Assembly (NCBI RefSeq): GCF_949987535.1
Contig: NC_080082.1
Coordinates: 48,274,374-48,338,373 of the forward strand
DNA from: Balaenoptera acutorostrata
Lineage: Eukaryota; Chordata; Mammalia; Artiodactyla; Balaenopteridae
Direction: 5' to 3'
Length of the DNA: 64,000 nucleotides
In this document: in pieces, positions 35,940 to 46,165 of the stretch
Position numbering within the stretch: the stretch's first letter is position 1
Layout: every line of letters starts with the position of its first letter
Position numbers and translations under genes: made by a program
Notes under the pieces: model-generated
Databases searched by the model: none
The model's input: only the letters and a program-made list of their open reading frames with translations
What the model was told of the DNA's origin: nothing

Positions 35940-36828
35940 AATCTGTGTGTGAGTATGTGGTATGGTGTGTGGTATGTGTATGTGATGTGGGACGTGTGCG
36001 TGTGGTATGTGGTGTGAGTGGTGGGGAGTATGTCTGGTGTGTGGTGGGTGTGCGTGTGGTGTGTGTGGTGGTGTGTGTGTGTGTGTTTTGGAGCGTATGT
36101 GTGTGGTGTGGGGGTGTGTGTGTGGTGTGTGTGTGTGTGGTGTGTGGTGGGTGTGCATGTGGGGTGTGTGTGTGTGTGGTGGGGGATGTGTGTGTGTTTT
36201 GGAGTGTATGTGTGTGGCTGTGTGTGTGTGTGTTTTGGAGTGTATGTGTGTGGTTGTGTGTGTGTGTGGTGTGTGTGGGTGTGTGTGTGGTATGAGTGGT
36301 GGGAGTGTGTGTGTGTGTGTTTTGGAGTGTATGTGTGTGGCTGTGTGTGTGTGTTTTGGAGTGTGTGTGTGTGGTATGTGGTATGAGTGGTGGGAGTGTG
36401 TGTGTGCGTGTTTTGGAGTGTATGTGTGTGGTTGTGTGTGTTGTTTTGGTGTGTGTGTGTGAGTGTGTGGTATGGGTGGTGTGGAGTGTGTGTGTGGTGT
36501 GTGGTGGGGTGTGTGTGTGTGGTGTGGTATGAGTGGTGGGCAGTGTGTGTGTGTGTGTGTGTGTGTGTTGGAGTGTATGTGTGTGGTGTGTGGTGGTGGT
36601 GTGTGTGTGTGTGTGTGGTGTGAGTGGTGGGCAGTGTGTGTGTGTGTTTTGGAGTGTATGTGTGTGGTGTGTGGTGGTGGTGTGTGTGTTGTATGTGGTA
36701 TGAGTGGTGGGGAGTGTATGTGTGTGGTGTGTGTGTGTGTGTGTGTGGTGTGTGGTGGGGTGTGTTTGTGTGTGTGTGTGTATCTGTGTGTGGTATGTGG
36801 TGTGAGTAGTGGGGGGTTGTCTGTAGGG
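35940..36828. repeat. TG-rich minisatellite with ~90-bp higher-order unit
   Basis: About 890 bp in which the plus strand is almost only T and G. Within the TG background two longer motifs recur: TTTTGGAGTGTATGTGTGTGG (near 36083, 36197, 36232, 36319, 36354, 36411, 36647) and GGTATGAGTGGTGGG (near 36011, 36291, 36382, 36469, 36528, 36618, 36699, 36801). Spacings of the second cluster around 80-100 bp, with one 59-bp interval. The minus strand lacks stops over 335 and 410 codons, giving a His/Thr/Pro-rich pseudo-protein that is a product of the repeat. Probably hypervariable and Z-DNA prone. Confidence 0.95.
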
Positions 36829-37029
36829 GGGAGACCCCCACCCTCCAGCCCTGGGGGGAAGACCCTCAGGCCTGGCCCTGTCTCCCTACCCCCAATCCGG
36901 GCCCAGTGGGCACACTGAACACACAGATTCCTGACTTGCTCCATCTGGACAAAGGGGAGCAAAAAGCAAGGCGACTCTGAGCACGGAGTAGCCCAGCCAT
37001 GCAGTTCAACATTAACAAATGACTGAAAG
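36829..37029. other. Unassigned intronic stretch between minisatellite and L1 tail
   Basis: No exon or repeat recognised. Confidence 0.3.
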
Positions 37030-37293
37030 AAGTGAGAGAGTGGCATGGACATACACACACTACCAAATGTAAAATCCATAGCTAGTGGGAAGCAACCGCA
37101 TAGCACAGGGAGATCAGCTCGGTGCTTTGTGACCACCTAGAGGGGTGGGATAGGGAGGGTGGGAGGAAGACGCAAGAGGGAGGGGATATGGGGATATGCG
37201 TATATGTATAGCTGATTCACTTTGTTATACAGCAGAAACTAACACACCATGTAAAGCAATTATACTCCAATAAAGATGCTAAAAAAAAAAAAA
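37030..37293 (+). mobile_element. L1 3' UTR, heavily 5'-truncated copy
   Basis: 'AGTGAGAGAGTGGCATGGAC', 'CTACCAAATGTAAAATCC', 'GCTCGGTGCTTTGTGACC', 'CTAGAGGGGTGGGATAGG', 'TTATACAGCAGAAACTAAC' and 'AATTATACTCCAATAAAG', ending in A14. It is only the last ~265 bp of a cetartiodactyl L1. Flanks share an imperfect duplication beginning AAATGAC (37017 and 37292). It retains the UTR segment that the 32-kb copy lacks. Confidence 0.92.
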
Positions 37294-37559
37294 ATGACAA
37301 AGAAAACAGGAGACTCTTATTATGGGCTGATGCCTGTGACGGAGCACAAGGAAACCCAGGCCTTGTCAGGGGTGTCCAGATGGGGTCTGGTTGTCCGCCA
37401 AGAAGGACGCCAGCTGGGGAAGGAGGACAACGCCGTGTTGTCCCCTAGTACACCTCACAGAGCCCTCTGCCTGTTAAATGACTCCCACACCCCCCACGGG
37501 AGCTGCCGGGAAAGGGCCCGAAATGCCCCGTTCATAGCTTGGAGAGAAAGAGAGCGTTA
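37294..37559. other. Unassigned intronic stretch
   Basis: No exon or repeat recognised. Confidence 0.3.
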
Positions 37560-37880
37560 TTTCAATTAAGGTCCCAGACTGTCAAAAACATCAAGTTATT
37601 AATCTCCTTGTGGCAAATGTGCACCGGGACCTGCTTACACAGCCAATTGAGCATGCTCTAAATTAGTGTTTGCCGGTAATTGATTCAGCTGCCAGCCCCA
37701 TGCCAGCCGGCTATAAGCCGGTGACGCCACTAACATTAAGTAACATGAGGAGGTAAGATGCATGCCTGGTTGGGCCTGCAGTCAGATGCCATTAGCACCC
37801 GATTTACCCAAACATTAACGTCTTATTGGTTTAACACAAGTTACCACACCTCAATTGCAGAAACTGATTTTCATTTTCCC
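37560..37880. other. Candidate conserved non-coding element
   Basis: Unique, moderately AT-rich, complex sequence with many TF-like cores: CAAGTTATTAATCTCC, AGCCAATTGAGCATGC, 'CTAAATTAGTGTTTGCCGG', TAATTGATTCAGCTGCC (homeodomain plus E-box), 'GCCATTAGCACCCG' and CCTCAATTGCAG. No repeat similarity, no ORF. It has the texture of deeply conserved vertebrate enhancers. Conservation is unverified. Confidence 0.4.
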
Positions 37881-39285
37881 TGGAACCCTGCTCGCAGGCA
37901 CAGCACAGAGGAGGAGTCTTAATAAATGCCACCAGCTGGCTTCCTTGTTTCTAACGTGCCTTCCAGATTTTATGACAAACCTTTGATGATAAAACAAAAA
38001 GATGAGGCTTAGAACTGGGTCTCCTGGCCAGCGGCCCTTGTCTGAGTCTGAGCGCCGTTGTGCCGGTGGTATGCCCGCCTTCCAGAAAATCAGCCCCAAT
38101 CTCCCCCCCACCCCCATGCCCAGGAGTCCCTGCCCTTCTTGCCCTGTGTCCCTCCGTGGGGCTGGAGCTGGCCATGCTCTCAGCAGAACGTCCAGAAGGT
38201 TCTAGGGATGCTCTTCTAAGCCAGGGGTCGGTGGCCTGCCCGAGAGTCGCTGCCCTGGACCTTCCTGGGCATCGGTCCAGCCTGTGTTAAGGAGGCCACA
38301 CCTCCTGGGGAGCCCCCACCTGCTTTAGACACGATCTCATACTCCCACTTGGTTAAGAGAAGAATGCTGAAGTTCACAGCGGCAGAGAAGACAGGCAAAA
38401 GTAGTTCAGGACATTTTCTTCTCTCTCCTGCCCATCCATCTAACCCGCCCACACGTATTTCCTGATACCAACTGCGGGGCAGACACTGCAGATTAACGAG
38501 ATGGGGCCTCCGAGAGAAAGTTCCCAGGCTCCGAGGACACAGGCCACCAAACAGCATCCCAGGCTACCTGGGCAGGGACGTGCCTGTGGGGACATAGAAA
38601 GCGACATCGGCCCCCTCACCACTGCAGACGCCCCCGGGCTTAGGCTGGCACTGGCAGTGGGTGGTGCCCTCCTCAAATCAGCCAGGGACACCCCAATGTC
38701 CTGGGAGAACCATCTTCCCACTGTCTCCAGGGGGTGACACCATCTGCCTCCCAGGGTCACCCCTCCTACCTGCCCTTCGGGAACAGACTCTGTCTCTTGT
38801 CCTCATTATCTCTGCCTCAGCTTTTAAAACCCCTCCCCACACTCCACCCCAGGAACCCCCTGCTCTCAGGCCTCAGGGACCCAGAGATCAGATGGCCCCC
38901 CTGCCGGGCTGAGGGTGCGAGGGCAGCCACTGCTTCCCCCCTGTACCCCCTACGGCCAGCCGCAGGGTGGGCACGACGCATAGTAGGTGCACAACAGGGC
39001 ACACACCTGGCACGTTGAGCTGGATTAATGCCACTCAGCACCCTCAGGGCGGCTGCTTCGGGCCCTGAGCCTCAGGATCATTTCTCCGAGGGCCGCCCCT
39101 GGTCCACAGAGGAGGTAGCAGTGGGACCAACCTGGGACGCAGTGTGGAGCGGGAGGCTGAGCCCTTTGTAGACAAATGTAAGATCTCCTCGGAGCTCAGC
39201 TCAACAAGAGGGTCTCCTTCAAACAACAGCCAACCGCAACGTGTAGACCCTGAATCCCAACTCATACAAACCAGTTCTAAAAAGA
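37881..39285. other. Intronic sequence, mostly unassigned
   Basis: 38440-38530 ('CTGATACCAACTGCGGGGCAG', then CACTGCAGATTAACGAG) may be an antisense L2 end. 38750-39010 may be a worn L2. No exon recognised. Confidence 0.35.
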
Positions 39286-39575
39286 TAGTTTTAGACAACA
39301 TGAACTAGACATTTATAACATTAAGGATTACTGTTAACTTACTTAGATGTGATCATGACACAGTGGTTACATGAAAAGGAAAACAATACCGTCATCCACT
39401 GAGACACCCGCTGACGTATTTACAGGTAAAATGACACAATGTCTGGGGTTTGATTTTAAATACTCCAGTAAAACAAAACGGAACAGAAAACCCTGATGGG
39501 GACTTCGACGTTCATTATACTCTTCTACTTACGGGTGGGGGGTATTTGAAATTTGTCATTAAAAGAAAAGACCTC
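39286..39575. repeat. Probable old interspersed repeat, class uncertain
   Basis: 'TAGATGTGATCATGACACAG' with TGGTTACATG, 'GCTGACGTATTTACAGG', 'ACACAATGTCTGGGGTTTG' and 'TTCATTATACTCTTCTACTT' resemble a widespread mammalian repeat (gtgataatggtattgtggttatg..ttcattatactattctc). I cannot name the family. Confidence 0.4.
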
Positions 39576-40595
39576 TATTACCTCGGGTTGGGGAGTAGGG
39601 AGCTGGGGGAGGTATTCTGAGTCACCAGCCCCCGACCCAGAACTCACACCCAGGTTGCTCTGGCTCTGGGACACCGAGGACGGCTCAGGCCCCTCCCAGG
39701 AGCCACCTTCAGAGCTGGACTCCCCGCAGTTTAGGGCACAACGCAGCAGTCAGCGTGGCCCCACACCGGAGCAAGCGAGTCCTGCTCCAATTTCTGGGTT
39801 GTTTTATTTGAAGCATCAGTTGTGGGTCACTGTGGGCCAATTCAGCTGGGAACAGGCTTCTGGGCCAGTGCCAATCTGAGGGACCCACTGCCCAGCCCAC
39901 CTCCCTGGCAGCCCCGCAGAACTCGTCCTGTCCCAGGTCGGGGGTGGGGGCGGGGCTGGGGCAAGGACCCTGGGAATCCCAGAGCACGGAGGCAAGAGCT
40001 AGACGGCTCCGCCCCTTCCCCGTCCTCCTTGGGCTGGCCTGACAGAGCCGGGTCCTTGATGACTCACTTGTTCCATGCCCCTCCTGGGAAGGCACAGCAG
40101 CGGGGCCTCCGAGGCCATGTTAACCTCTTACCTCCCAGGGTAAGGGGAGAGAAATATAGAGGCTCGCTGTTCAGGACTCCTTTAAGGGTTATTAGACTTT
40201 GAAAAAAGCTGCCTACCCCCAAGCCACATGATGGTGATTGTAAATGCCCACGGTGCCCACTGCCGACTCTGTCTGTACCTCGCCCTCACTCTGCACTGCT
40301 AAGGTGTGGAGGCAGAGCGGGCCCTGAGGGTACCTGGGGCGGACATGGGCCCTGCGAGGTGGGGAAGGGGCAGCAGCACCAAGCTCTTACAAGGCCAGGC
40401 AGGAGAGGGCAGCCCAGGGTGGAGGGTCCAAGGTAAGACGCTTTTTCGTACTCACAACACTTCTGATAGCAAATATGTAGGTTTTCCACACTAAGCAATT
40501 TTCCATTTCTCTGTGGACACCTTCTGACACTAACTGCCAGAGTTAGTGCAGACCCCACAGGTTAAGGGCTCAGTCCCACGAAACTGCCCCCTCTT
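39576..40595. other. Intronic sequence, nothing recognised
   Basis: GC-rich, no exon or repeat found. Confidence 0.4.
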
Positions 40596-40599
40596 CAGG

Positions 40600-41178
40600 C
40601 ACCAATCACAAGTCCAGGCCTCCTTTACCTCTGACCCATCGGCCTTAAATCAGGGGTTCCCACAAAACCTAGCCTTGGGTTTCATAATTTGCTAGAATGG
40701 CTCCCAGAACTCAGGAGAGCGCTTTACTTACTATTATCACTTCATTAGGAAGAATACAACTCAGGAAGAGCCAAGTGGAAAAGAGGCACAGGGCAAGGCG
40801 TGGGGGAGGGGCGTGGAGCTTCCAAACCCTCTCCAGGGATGCCAGCCTCCCAGCACCTCCTCTAGGTGTTCACCAACCTAGACGCTCTCCAAACCCTTTG
40901 GTTTAGGGCTTATGGAAGTGCCATTACCTCCTTAGATACAGGATTGATTAAATCACTGGTCAGAACTCAATCTCAATATCTAGTCCCTCTCTTCTCCCAG
41001 GAGGTCGGGGCCTCCGACAGTCCCTCATTAGCATAAACTCAGGTGCGGTGGAAAGGGGCTTATTATAAAGAACAACAGATACTCCTCTCTATCAGGGCAT
41101 TTCAAAGGCTTTACAAGCTCCGTGCCAGGAACTGGGGGCAGAGACCAAATACGCATTTCCTATTATGTCACAGGGGGA
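40600..41178. repeat. Old endogenous-retroviral LTR-like repeat (ERVL class likely)
   Basis: Recognisable order: 'AATTTGCTAGAATGGCTCCC', 'GTGTTCACCAACCTAGACGC', 'TAGGGCTTATGGAAGTGCC', 'GATTGATTAAATCACTGG', 'CTCATTAGCATAAACTCAG', 'GTGCCAGGAACTGGGGGCAG' and ACCAAATACGCATTTCC before TATTATGTCACA. I recall this as an ERVL-related LTR. Exact family not fixed. No retroviral genes attached. Confidence 0.5.
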
Positions 41179-41559
41179 GAAAACGGCAGCTTCAGTGTCT
41201 TATCCCCACAGGGGCTCCCACGCGGTGCAGTCACTGGTGAGAGACTCGGGAATGGGGGCTTCCTGCCCCAGGAGGTGGGTGGGAGGGGAGCCACCGGGGC
41301 AGTTTGGGTCTGACCCCAGGGCTCCTTCACGCTGTGGGCCGCAGCACGCTGACTGACCCCTGGGTCCTGGCACGGGGCTGAGGAGCTGGCCAGGCCACAC
41401 CCAGCACAGCAGGGCAGCCCTGGGAAGGCCCCGGGTGGCAACAGGCTCCCTGCAGCCTAACTGGAGCTGCAGGATGATGGAGCTCTCCAGAACGCTTTAT
41501 GAGCCACTTAACCAACCCGCAACCCAGTCGTCCAAGCACAGCAGACATAATGGGAGTGT
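41179..41559. other. Unassigned intronic stretch
   Basis: No exon or repeat recognised. Confidence 0.3.
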
Positions 41560-42300
41560 TTACACATAAAAATGGCAAGCTGTTTTACTAGCGGCTTTCA
41601 GAGTCACAATAGCAGTTATTTGGTAGTTTCCTGCAAATTGCAGCAACAAAGTCCAAGAGTGGAATGATGGGGCACTAAACCACCCTGAAAAGTAATCAAA
41701 GACCATTACCATCAAACACTCTGCCAAGAGCCAGGGAGGTGGCCACAGTCGGAAGAAAAATCCTCTTTGCCCACGACGCCGAAGCCCTACTCCTAATTCC
41801 CACTCAATCTGTGCGCCAGGCTGCCGCGCCTCATCTGTTACTTGCTCAGCGAACGTAAATTACTGTTTTTTACATTTTAATCTTTACCCAGAGAAACACA
41901 GCAGCTTACCTTTCCATCTCATATTCTTTCATTCCCACTTTTACAGCCTTCATTACCTGGAGGATGGATATTAAGCAAAGACATTTGTATTAAGGAGATA
42001 AGTAACACCGCCTTATAAATAATGTATAGCATTTTTTCAAAAGAATCTCTTCTTTAAAAAATAAAAATAAAAAAAGAATTATACGTGCACACAGTGGTGC
42101 AGAAATGTGACAAATTAGAACTTTTTTAAAGCTCCGAAGTCATACAGTTTATTTAAACCACTCCGGAGCACTTCTGTTCAGAAGTCGATAAACACCTTGG
42201 GAGGCAAGTGAAGATTTAGCCAAGACATGTTTGGTGAATACTTAATGCTCAGAAGCCTATGACAACTATCCTAAGAGGTTTCCCTGCTTATAAAACACAG
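41560..42300. other. AT-rich island surrounding the 47-bp exon, candidate conserved region
   Basis: The exon at 41910-41956 lies in ~740 bp of repeat-free AT-rich sequence, unlike the GC-rich flanks of the other exons. Text such as GAACGTAAATTACTG, 'CATTTGTATTAAGGAG', TTATAAATAATG and 'GAATTATACGTGCAC' is complex rather than simple-repeat. It may hold intronic splicing enhancers for an exon with a weak acceptor, or an unrelated enhancer. Inference only. Confidence 0.35.
41910..41956 (-). CDS. PEPD: PEPD internal exon, 47 bp (residues ~209-224)
   Basis: The minus strand reads VMKAVKVGMKEYEME and ends two bases into Ser224 (AG|). Human has L where this copy has M near the end (EYELES). The donor is GAAAG|GTAAGC. 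The acceptor is CATCCTCCAG|G, and the upstream tract (ATGTCTTTGCTTAATATCC) is only weakly pyrimidine-rich, the weakest acceptor of the five exons. It lies only 921 bp 3' of the preceding exon. It encodes the first helix of the catalytic domain. The next exon should start by completing Ser224 and continue with a segment like LFEHYCYSRGG. I could not find that anywhere to the left, so the following intron appears longer than 41.9 kb. The exon is embedded in an AT-rich unique island (41.56-42.3 kb). Confidence 0.94.
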
Positions 42301-43210
42301 AGAAAATGAACTCGGAGAAGAGATTGTGTTGCCCCCCATGACACCCATCTGTATCTGTCTCCTGACACAACTCTGCAAATGTCAGTAAGCAGGTACTGGG
42401 CTATCCCAATGGCCCGGACCCATTTCCAAAAATAAACTTCCTTATTTGCTCCTGCTCCTCAGGTAAAGTGGGAAGGTTTGGGAAAGAACCAGGTGAGGGT
42501 GTTTTCAAAAAATGGATGCTAGTAATAAACGTGCTTGAATCTTGGTTAAGGACCACAGATTCTTTAAAAGGAACTGGGACCGCCAGAATGTGAGGAGGGA
42601 AAGTTCTACTGTCCTGGAAGTCGGGACTTCTTGCTGGGAAGTTCCCTGAGGGTGGGTACCTTAAGGTGAGGACAGTCCCTCCCTGCCCTGTCCCCACTGG
42701 GGAACAGTAAACAGCCAGCACCGTATCTCGGGTCCGCAGTGACACTTCCTGCCTGCTGGGGACCAGCGCCCCCCCAAGACCGTCCACCTCGACACCGCCG
42801 TCTTGCCCCACACAGAGCAATGCTGCTTCCCCAGCCCACCCAGAATGGCAGGTCCAATGAGCCAGCGTCCAGCTTACCTCCCGGTGGGCCTCGCTGGAAA
42901 TTTTATTGGTGTAGCGCAAAACCTCCAGCTCCATGTCTGTCTTGAAGACCCGGCTGCAGAAAGGAGAAAAACGAAGCAGCAAGTCAGCGACTTCCAGCAG
43001 GAGCTGGCAGACCCCTCCAGGGAAACCTCCACACCCTGCACAGCCTGGGAAGGAGCCCAGGGCTGCAGATGGGCTGCCTGGGCATAGGATGGGGGCAGGA
43101 TGGGCCACCAAGCCCCAGGAGTGATGAGCTACACTAAGCACAGCCCATCCCAACCCAACGCCAGCCTCAGGGGTGCAGGCTGTTTGCAGTTACAAGATCG
43201 GGAAGCCGCT
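42301..43210. other. Intronic flanks of the 76-bp exon, no repeat recognised
   Basis: Apart from the exon itself no feature is seen. The long minus-strand open frame 42401-43153 reads through intron and is not a gene. Confidence 0.4.
42878..42953 (-). CDS. PEPD: PEPD internal exon, 76 bp (residues ~183-208)
   Basis: One base completes Cys183, then 25 full codons follow: [18 protein letters not shown] and SSEAHRE, ending in phase 0. The stretch is identical to the human protein as I remember it. The acceptor is TTCTCCTTTCTGCAG, very pyrimidine-rich, and the donor is GGGAG|GTAAGC. It encodes the start of the C-terminal 'pita-bread' metallopeptidase domain. The first codon is Arg184, the site of a reported human deficiency substitution (R184Q) that I recall being placed in exon 8. 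The exon sits in a longer minus-strand open frame (42401-43153), but only these 76 bases are coding. The rest of that frame is intron and does not resemble prolidase. Confidence 0.96.
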
Positions 43211-43214
43211 GTGG

Positions 43215-43350
43215 GTGGCAGAAGCCCAGATTCTGTAGCCAGACACACGGTGCCTCATTGAGACTCAGTTTCCTCATCCATTAAATGGGGATACAATCTA
43301 CATGGCAAGGCTGCTGGACCTGAATCTTGAGTGTGCTGACTCCCAGAACT
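43215..43350 (+). repeat. MIR SINE fragment
   Basis: 'CAGATTCTGTAGCCAGACAC', 'TTGAGACTCAGTTTCCTCATC' and CATTAAATGGGGATAC match the sense MIR core. Confidence 0.65.
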
Positions 43351-44735
43351 CTGCCCAGATGGTTGAAGAGTTCTCCCATTTCCCCCCGCCACACCCACCC
43401 GTCCAGGCAGCCTTGGAAAACCATGTGACTCAGGCCCCCTGCGTGAGATAGGGTCAAGCTGGGAATGGGGACGGGGCAGTGCAACCAACAGACCCTGCCG
43501 TCCTTTCAAGGCTCAGCTGTGCCTCCTGCCAGCTGGACTCCAGGGGGGTACTGGGGTCCTCACAATAAGCTCATGTTCATTTGCCCAAAATTGGTTAGGT
43601 TTCTGGTCCTTGCAATCAATCTCAACCCCAAGTAAGCCTCCCGTAGAGAAGCTAAATAAATATTCTTTTTCTACTTCTACCCATTTCAAATAAGCACCTC
43701 CAGCTCACGGCATTTAAGTGGCAGTGGGCCCAGCCCTTAAGCGCATGGAATCCTCAGTGCATCCCTCATGGCTGACCCTGCTCCCTTTATGAAGGTGACC
43801 TGCCTTCACCAAAGCTCCCACAGAGCCACCTCTCCCTCTCATGGAGGGAACATGCTCAAGCCCCCTCAAGATCAGCAAAGCGGAGAGTCATGATGGCAGA
43901 TTAGCGCCTGCCCCTCCGTCCACAGCGCAACCCTCGTCCAACCACTGCCCACCGCCAAGGCGGCTGAGGATGGCAGGGAAGGCGCTCCCACCTCCACCAG
44001 AGGCAGCTACCGACCTGTGCTGTCTCCACGACGCCCATGTAGGACAGCCAGCCATTTGTCCCTGGGAGGGGAGGAAGGCATCGTACAGCACAGGGACACC
44101 TTCCTAAGACTGTAAAACCTTCCAGGGGATGTAGGAAAGACAAACCCCCAACCCACTGAGACTTCCTCCAGATGAACCTGCCTCCTTTGCTCAGGGGCAG
44201 ACCCTGAAGCCTAAGCTTGCTCTCCGGCTCCACCTCGGGGCGCTGGGAGCAGCTTTTCCCCGGGGGAACAGAACGCTGGTTCCCGTGCCCCGGAGGGTGT
44301 GGTCCAAATCCACTCACAGATAACCTAGCGGCCCCTGATGCTTCGTTCCTGCCCTACTCGGCCCCAGCCCGAGGATCTGTGAGCTGGGAGCGGGTCTCTC
44401 TATTCTCCGATGCGGTGCCGACCAGAGTGACAACACAGGTGGGAACCAGGCCCAGGCTACAACCGCCTCTGACCCCCTGCCTCTCTCTTCAGCCTAGAGC
44501 CCTGGTCCAGCCCTCTAGCCACCACTCCGGCCAACACTTTAGACCCCCTAGGACTTGTGCCCTTCGATCCACACAGGCTCGGCCGAACGCCCGCAAGGGA
44601 TGAACCAAAGCCCAGGCCTGTGTGTGCAGGACACGAGGGCTGAGGGGGAAAGCACTCAGCTGGGCGGACGGCACAGCCAGCTGCCACCTGCCTCCACACA
44701 CCCCAGCTCTGCCGGGAGTCACAGGGGGAGCGTCC
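43351..44735. other. Intronic sequence, nothing recognised
   Basis: No exon found. 43680-43810 could be a very worn MIR. Otherwise unique GC-rich DNA. Confidence 0.35.
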
Positions 44736-44739
44736 AGGC

Positions 44740-46165
44740 TCCTCTCAACTTCCTCCACCTCGGGGCCCTCCCAGGGCTCCTTGTCACATGAATGAACTCA
44801 TCCCCTACTTCCTGGAGAACACAGAAGCCAGCAGGTGGACGTACTCTCACCTCTTCTCCAAACTCCCAAGCCCTCCCCACCCCCATCCTCCCCTCTCTCG
44901 CCGCCTACAAGGGAAGGGGTGCCCTCTTGTCAGTGACGCTCAGCCCCCCAACACGCACACATGGGCTCAGATCCCAGCCCCCAACCGCCTCTGTGCACCT
45001 GCCGCTCTTACTGGAAGCTCCATGACCACTCACCTCGTCCTCCAGCCAAGCTTTCCCCCCACCACCCAGCCACGCTTCCAGAAAGGAAACCCTGACAGTC
45101 CTTGCCTCCGGAGAGGAGGGAGAGCAGCTTTTACAAACCTCCTCCCCATCTTCTCACTAACCCTCTCCCCTCCCCTCTTCTCCCTTCAGCCCCTGCCACT
45201 CTGCCAGCACCGCCTCACCAACACGTGGGATAACAACCCCCAGGGTGCCAAACCCAGAGGCATTCCGTGACCTCCCAAGAGCAAGAGGCACCGTGACGCC
45301 TGCCTCTGCTGGCACGTGCTCGGCTGCCTCCCCTCCTCCATCTCTGACGGGCCCTCCCCTCCCTGCCCCCCGGCCTTGCCACTGCACCTGCTCCCAAACC
45401 CCCCGCTCTGGCATAGGCCTCTCAGCTGCATTCCACCTGCAGGACCCCCCCAGGCACCTCCAGCTCAGCAGGACAGAGACTCCCACCCTTCTGCAGGCTC
45501 CCATCTCCAGCCACAGCTCCCCACCTCCCACTGCTTAATGCAGACACCTGGGCACCTCCCTCTCATCCGTCCATCACTCCCACATCCAACCGACGACCAA
45601 GGGCGGCAGTTCCACCTCCACAACCTCTCACGCCTCCCCTTTCGCTCCGTCCAGACCCCACTCTCTCCAGCCTGGACAACCTCTTCTGGCTCTTCTGGCC
45701 TCCAGGCCTGTCTGCTCCCCGACCACAGCTGTGGATCTTCGGGCAATGCAAATCTGACCAGGCTCTCCCTGGCTTAAAACCTTTAGTAGCCTCTAGATGT
45801 CGTCCAGATGAAGTTAAAACTCTATCCAGCGACCAGGAGGCTCTCTAGGCCACACCCTGCTTGTCTCCACTACTTACCCCCCAACCCCCGACAGGGACTC
45901 CTCTGCCTGGAACCGGCTCCTGCACATTCATCCTCTAGCTCCTTTCTCAGAAAGCAGGGAGGGGCTCCCTCCAGCCCCCTCCCAGGCTAGATCCCTCCCT
46001 CTATTCCCTGGGCAGTCTATGTGAATCCTCAGTAAGCTATCACGCTTGTAATTTCCTTTTCATTTACGTCTCTCCCTAAAAGCCCATAGCCCTGGAGGGC
46101 AGGGTCCCAGGGCTAGAACAGTGCCTGGCCCAGAGCAGACACACAGTAACTACGGGTTAGCAATA
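44740..46165 (+). repeat. Long L2 LINE 3' portion (~1.4 kb)
   Basis: One of the longest L2 copies in the window. 'CCCCTACTTCCTGGAGAACAC' early on, a pyrimidine-rich coding-derived middle, 'GCAAATCTGACCAGGCTCTCC' with 'GGCTTAAAACCTTTAGTAGCC', 'GTCGTCCAGATGAAGTTAAA', 'CTCTGCCTGGAACCGGCTCC', then 'CCCTGGAGGGCAGGGTCCC' and 'GAACAGTGCCTGGCCCAGAG'. Stop-free runs here are chance in C-rich sequence. Confidence 0.8.

Noticed and set aside
35834..37136. Minus-strand open frames of 335 and 410 codons, His/Thr/Pro-rich
   Set aside because: They run across the TG minisatellite and exist only because the array lacks stop triplets. All frames of the same array are open, and no domain or splice context supports coding.
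1..41900. Search for the neighbouring genes CEBPG or CEBPA, or a nested gene
   Set aside because: No bZIP motif, CpG island or intact long frame of known type was seen on either strand.
42401..43153. 250-codon minus frame containing the prolidase segment
   Set aside because: Only 42878-42953 matches prolidase and is bounded by AG and GT. The remainder is intron read-through, so it was annotated as a 76-bp exon instead of a gene.
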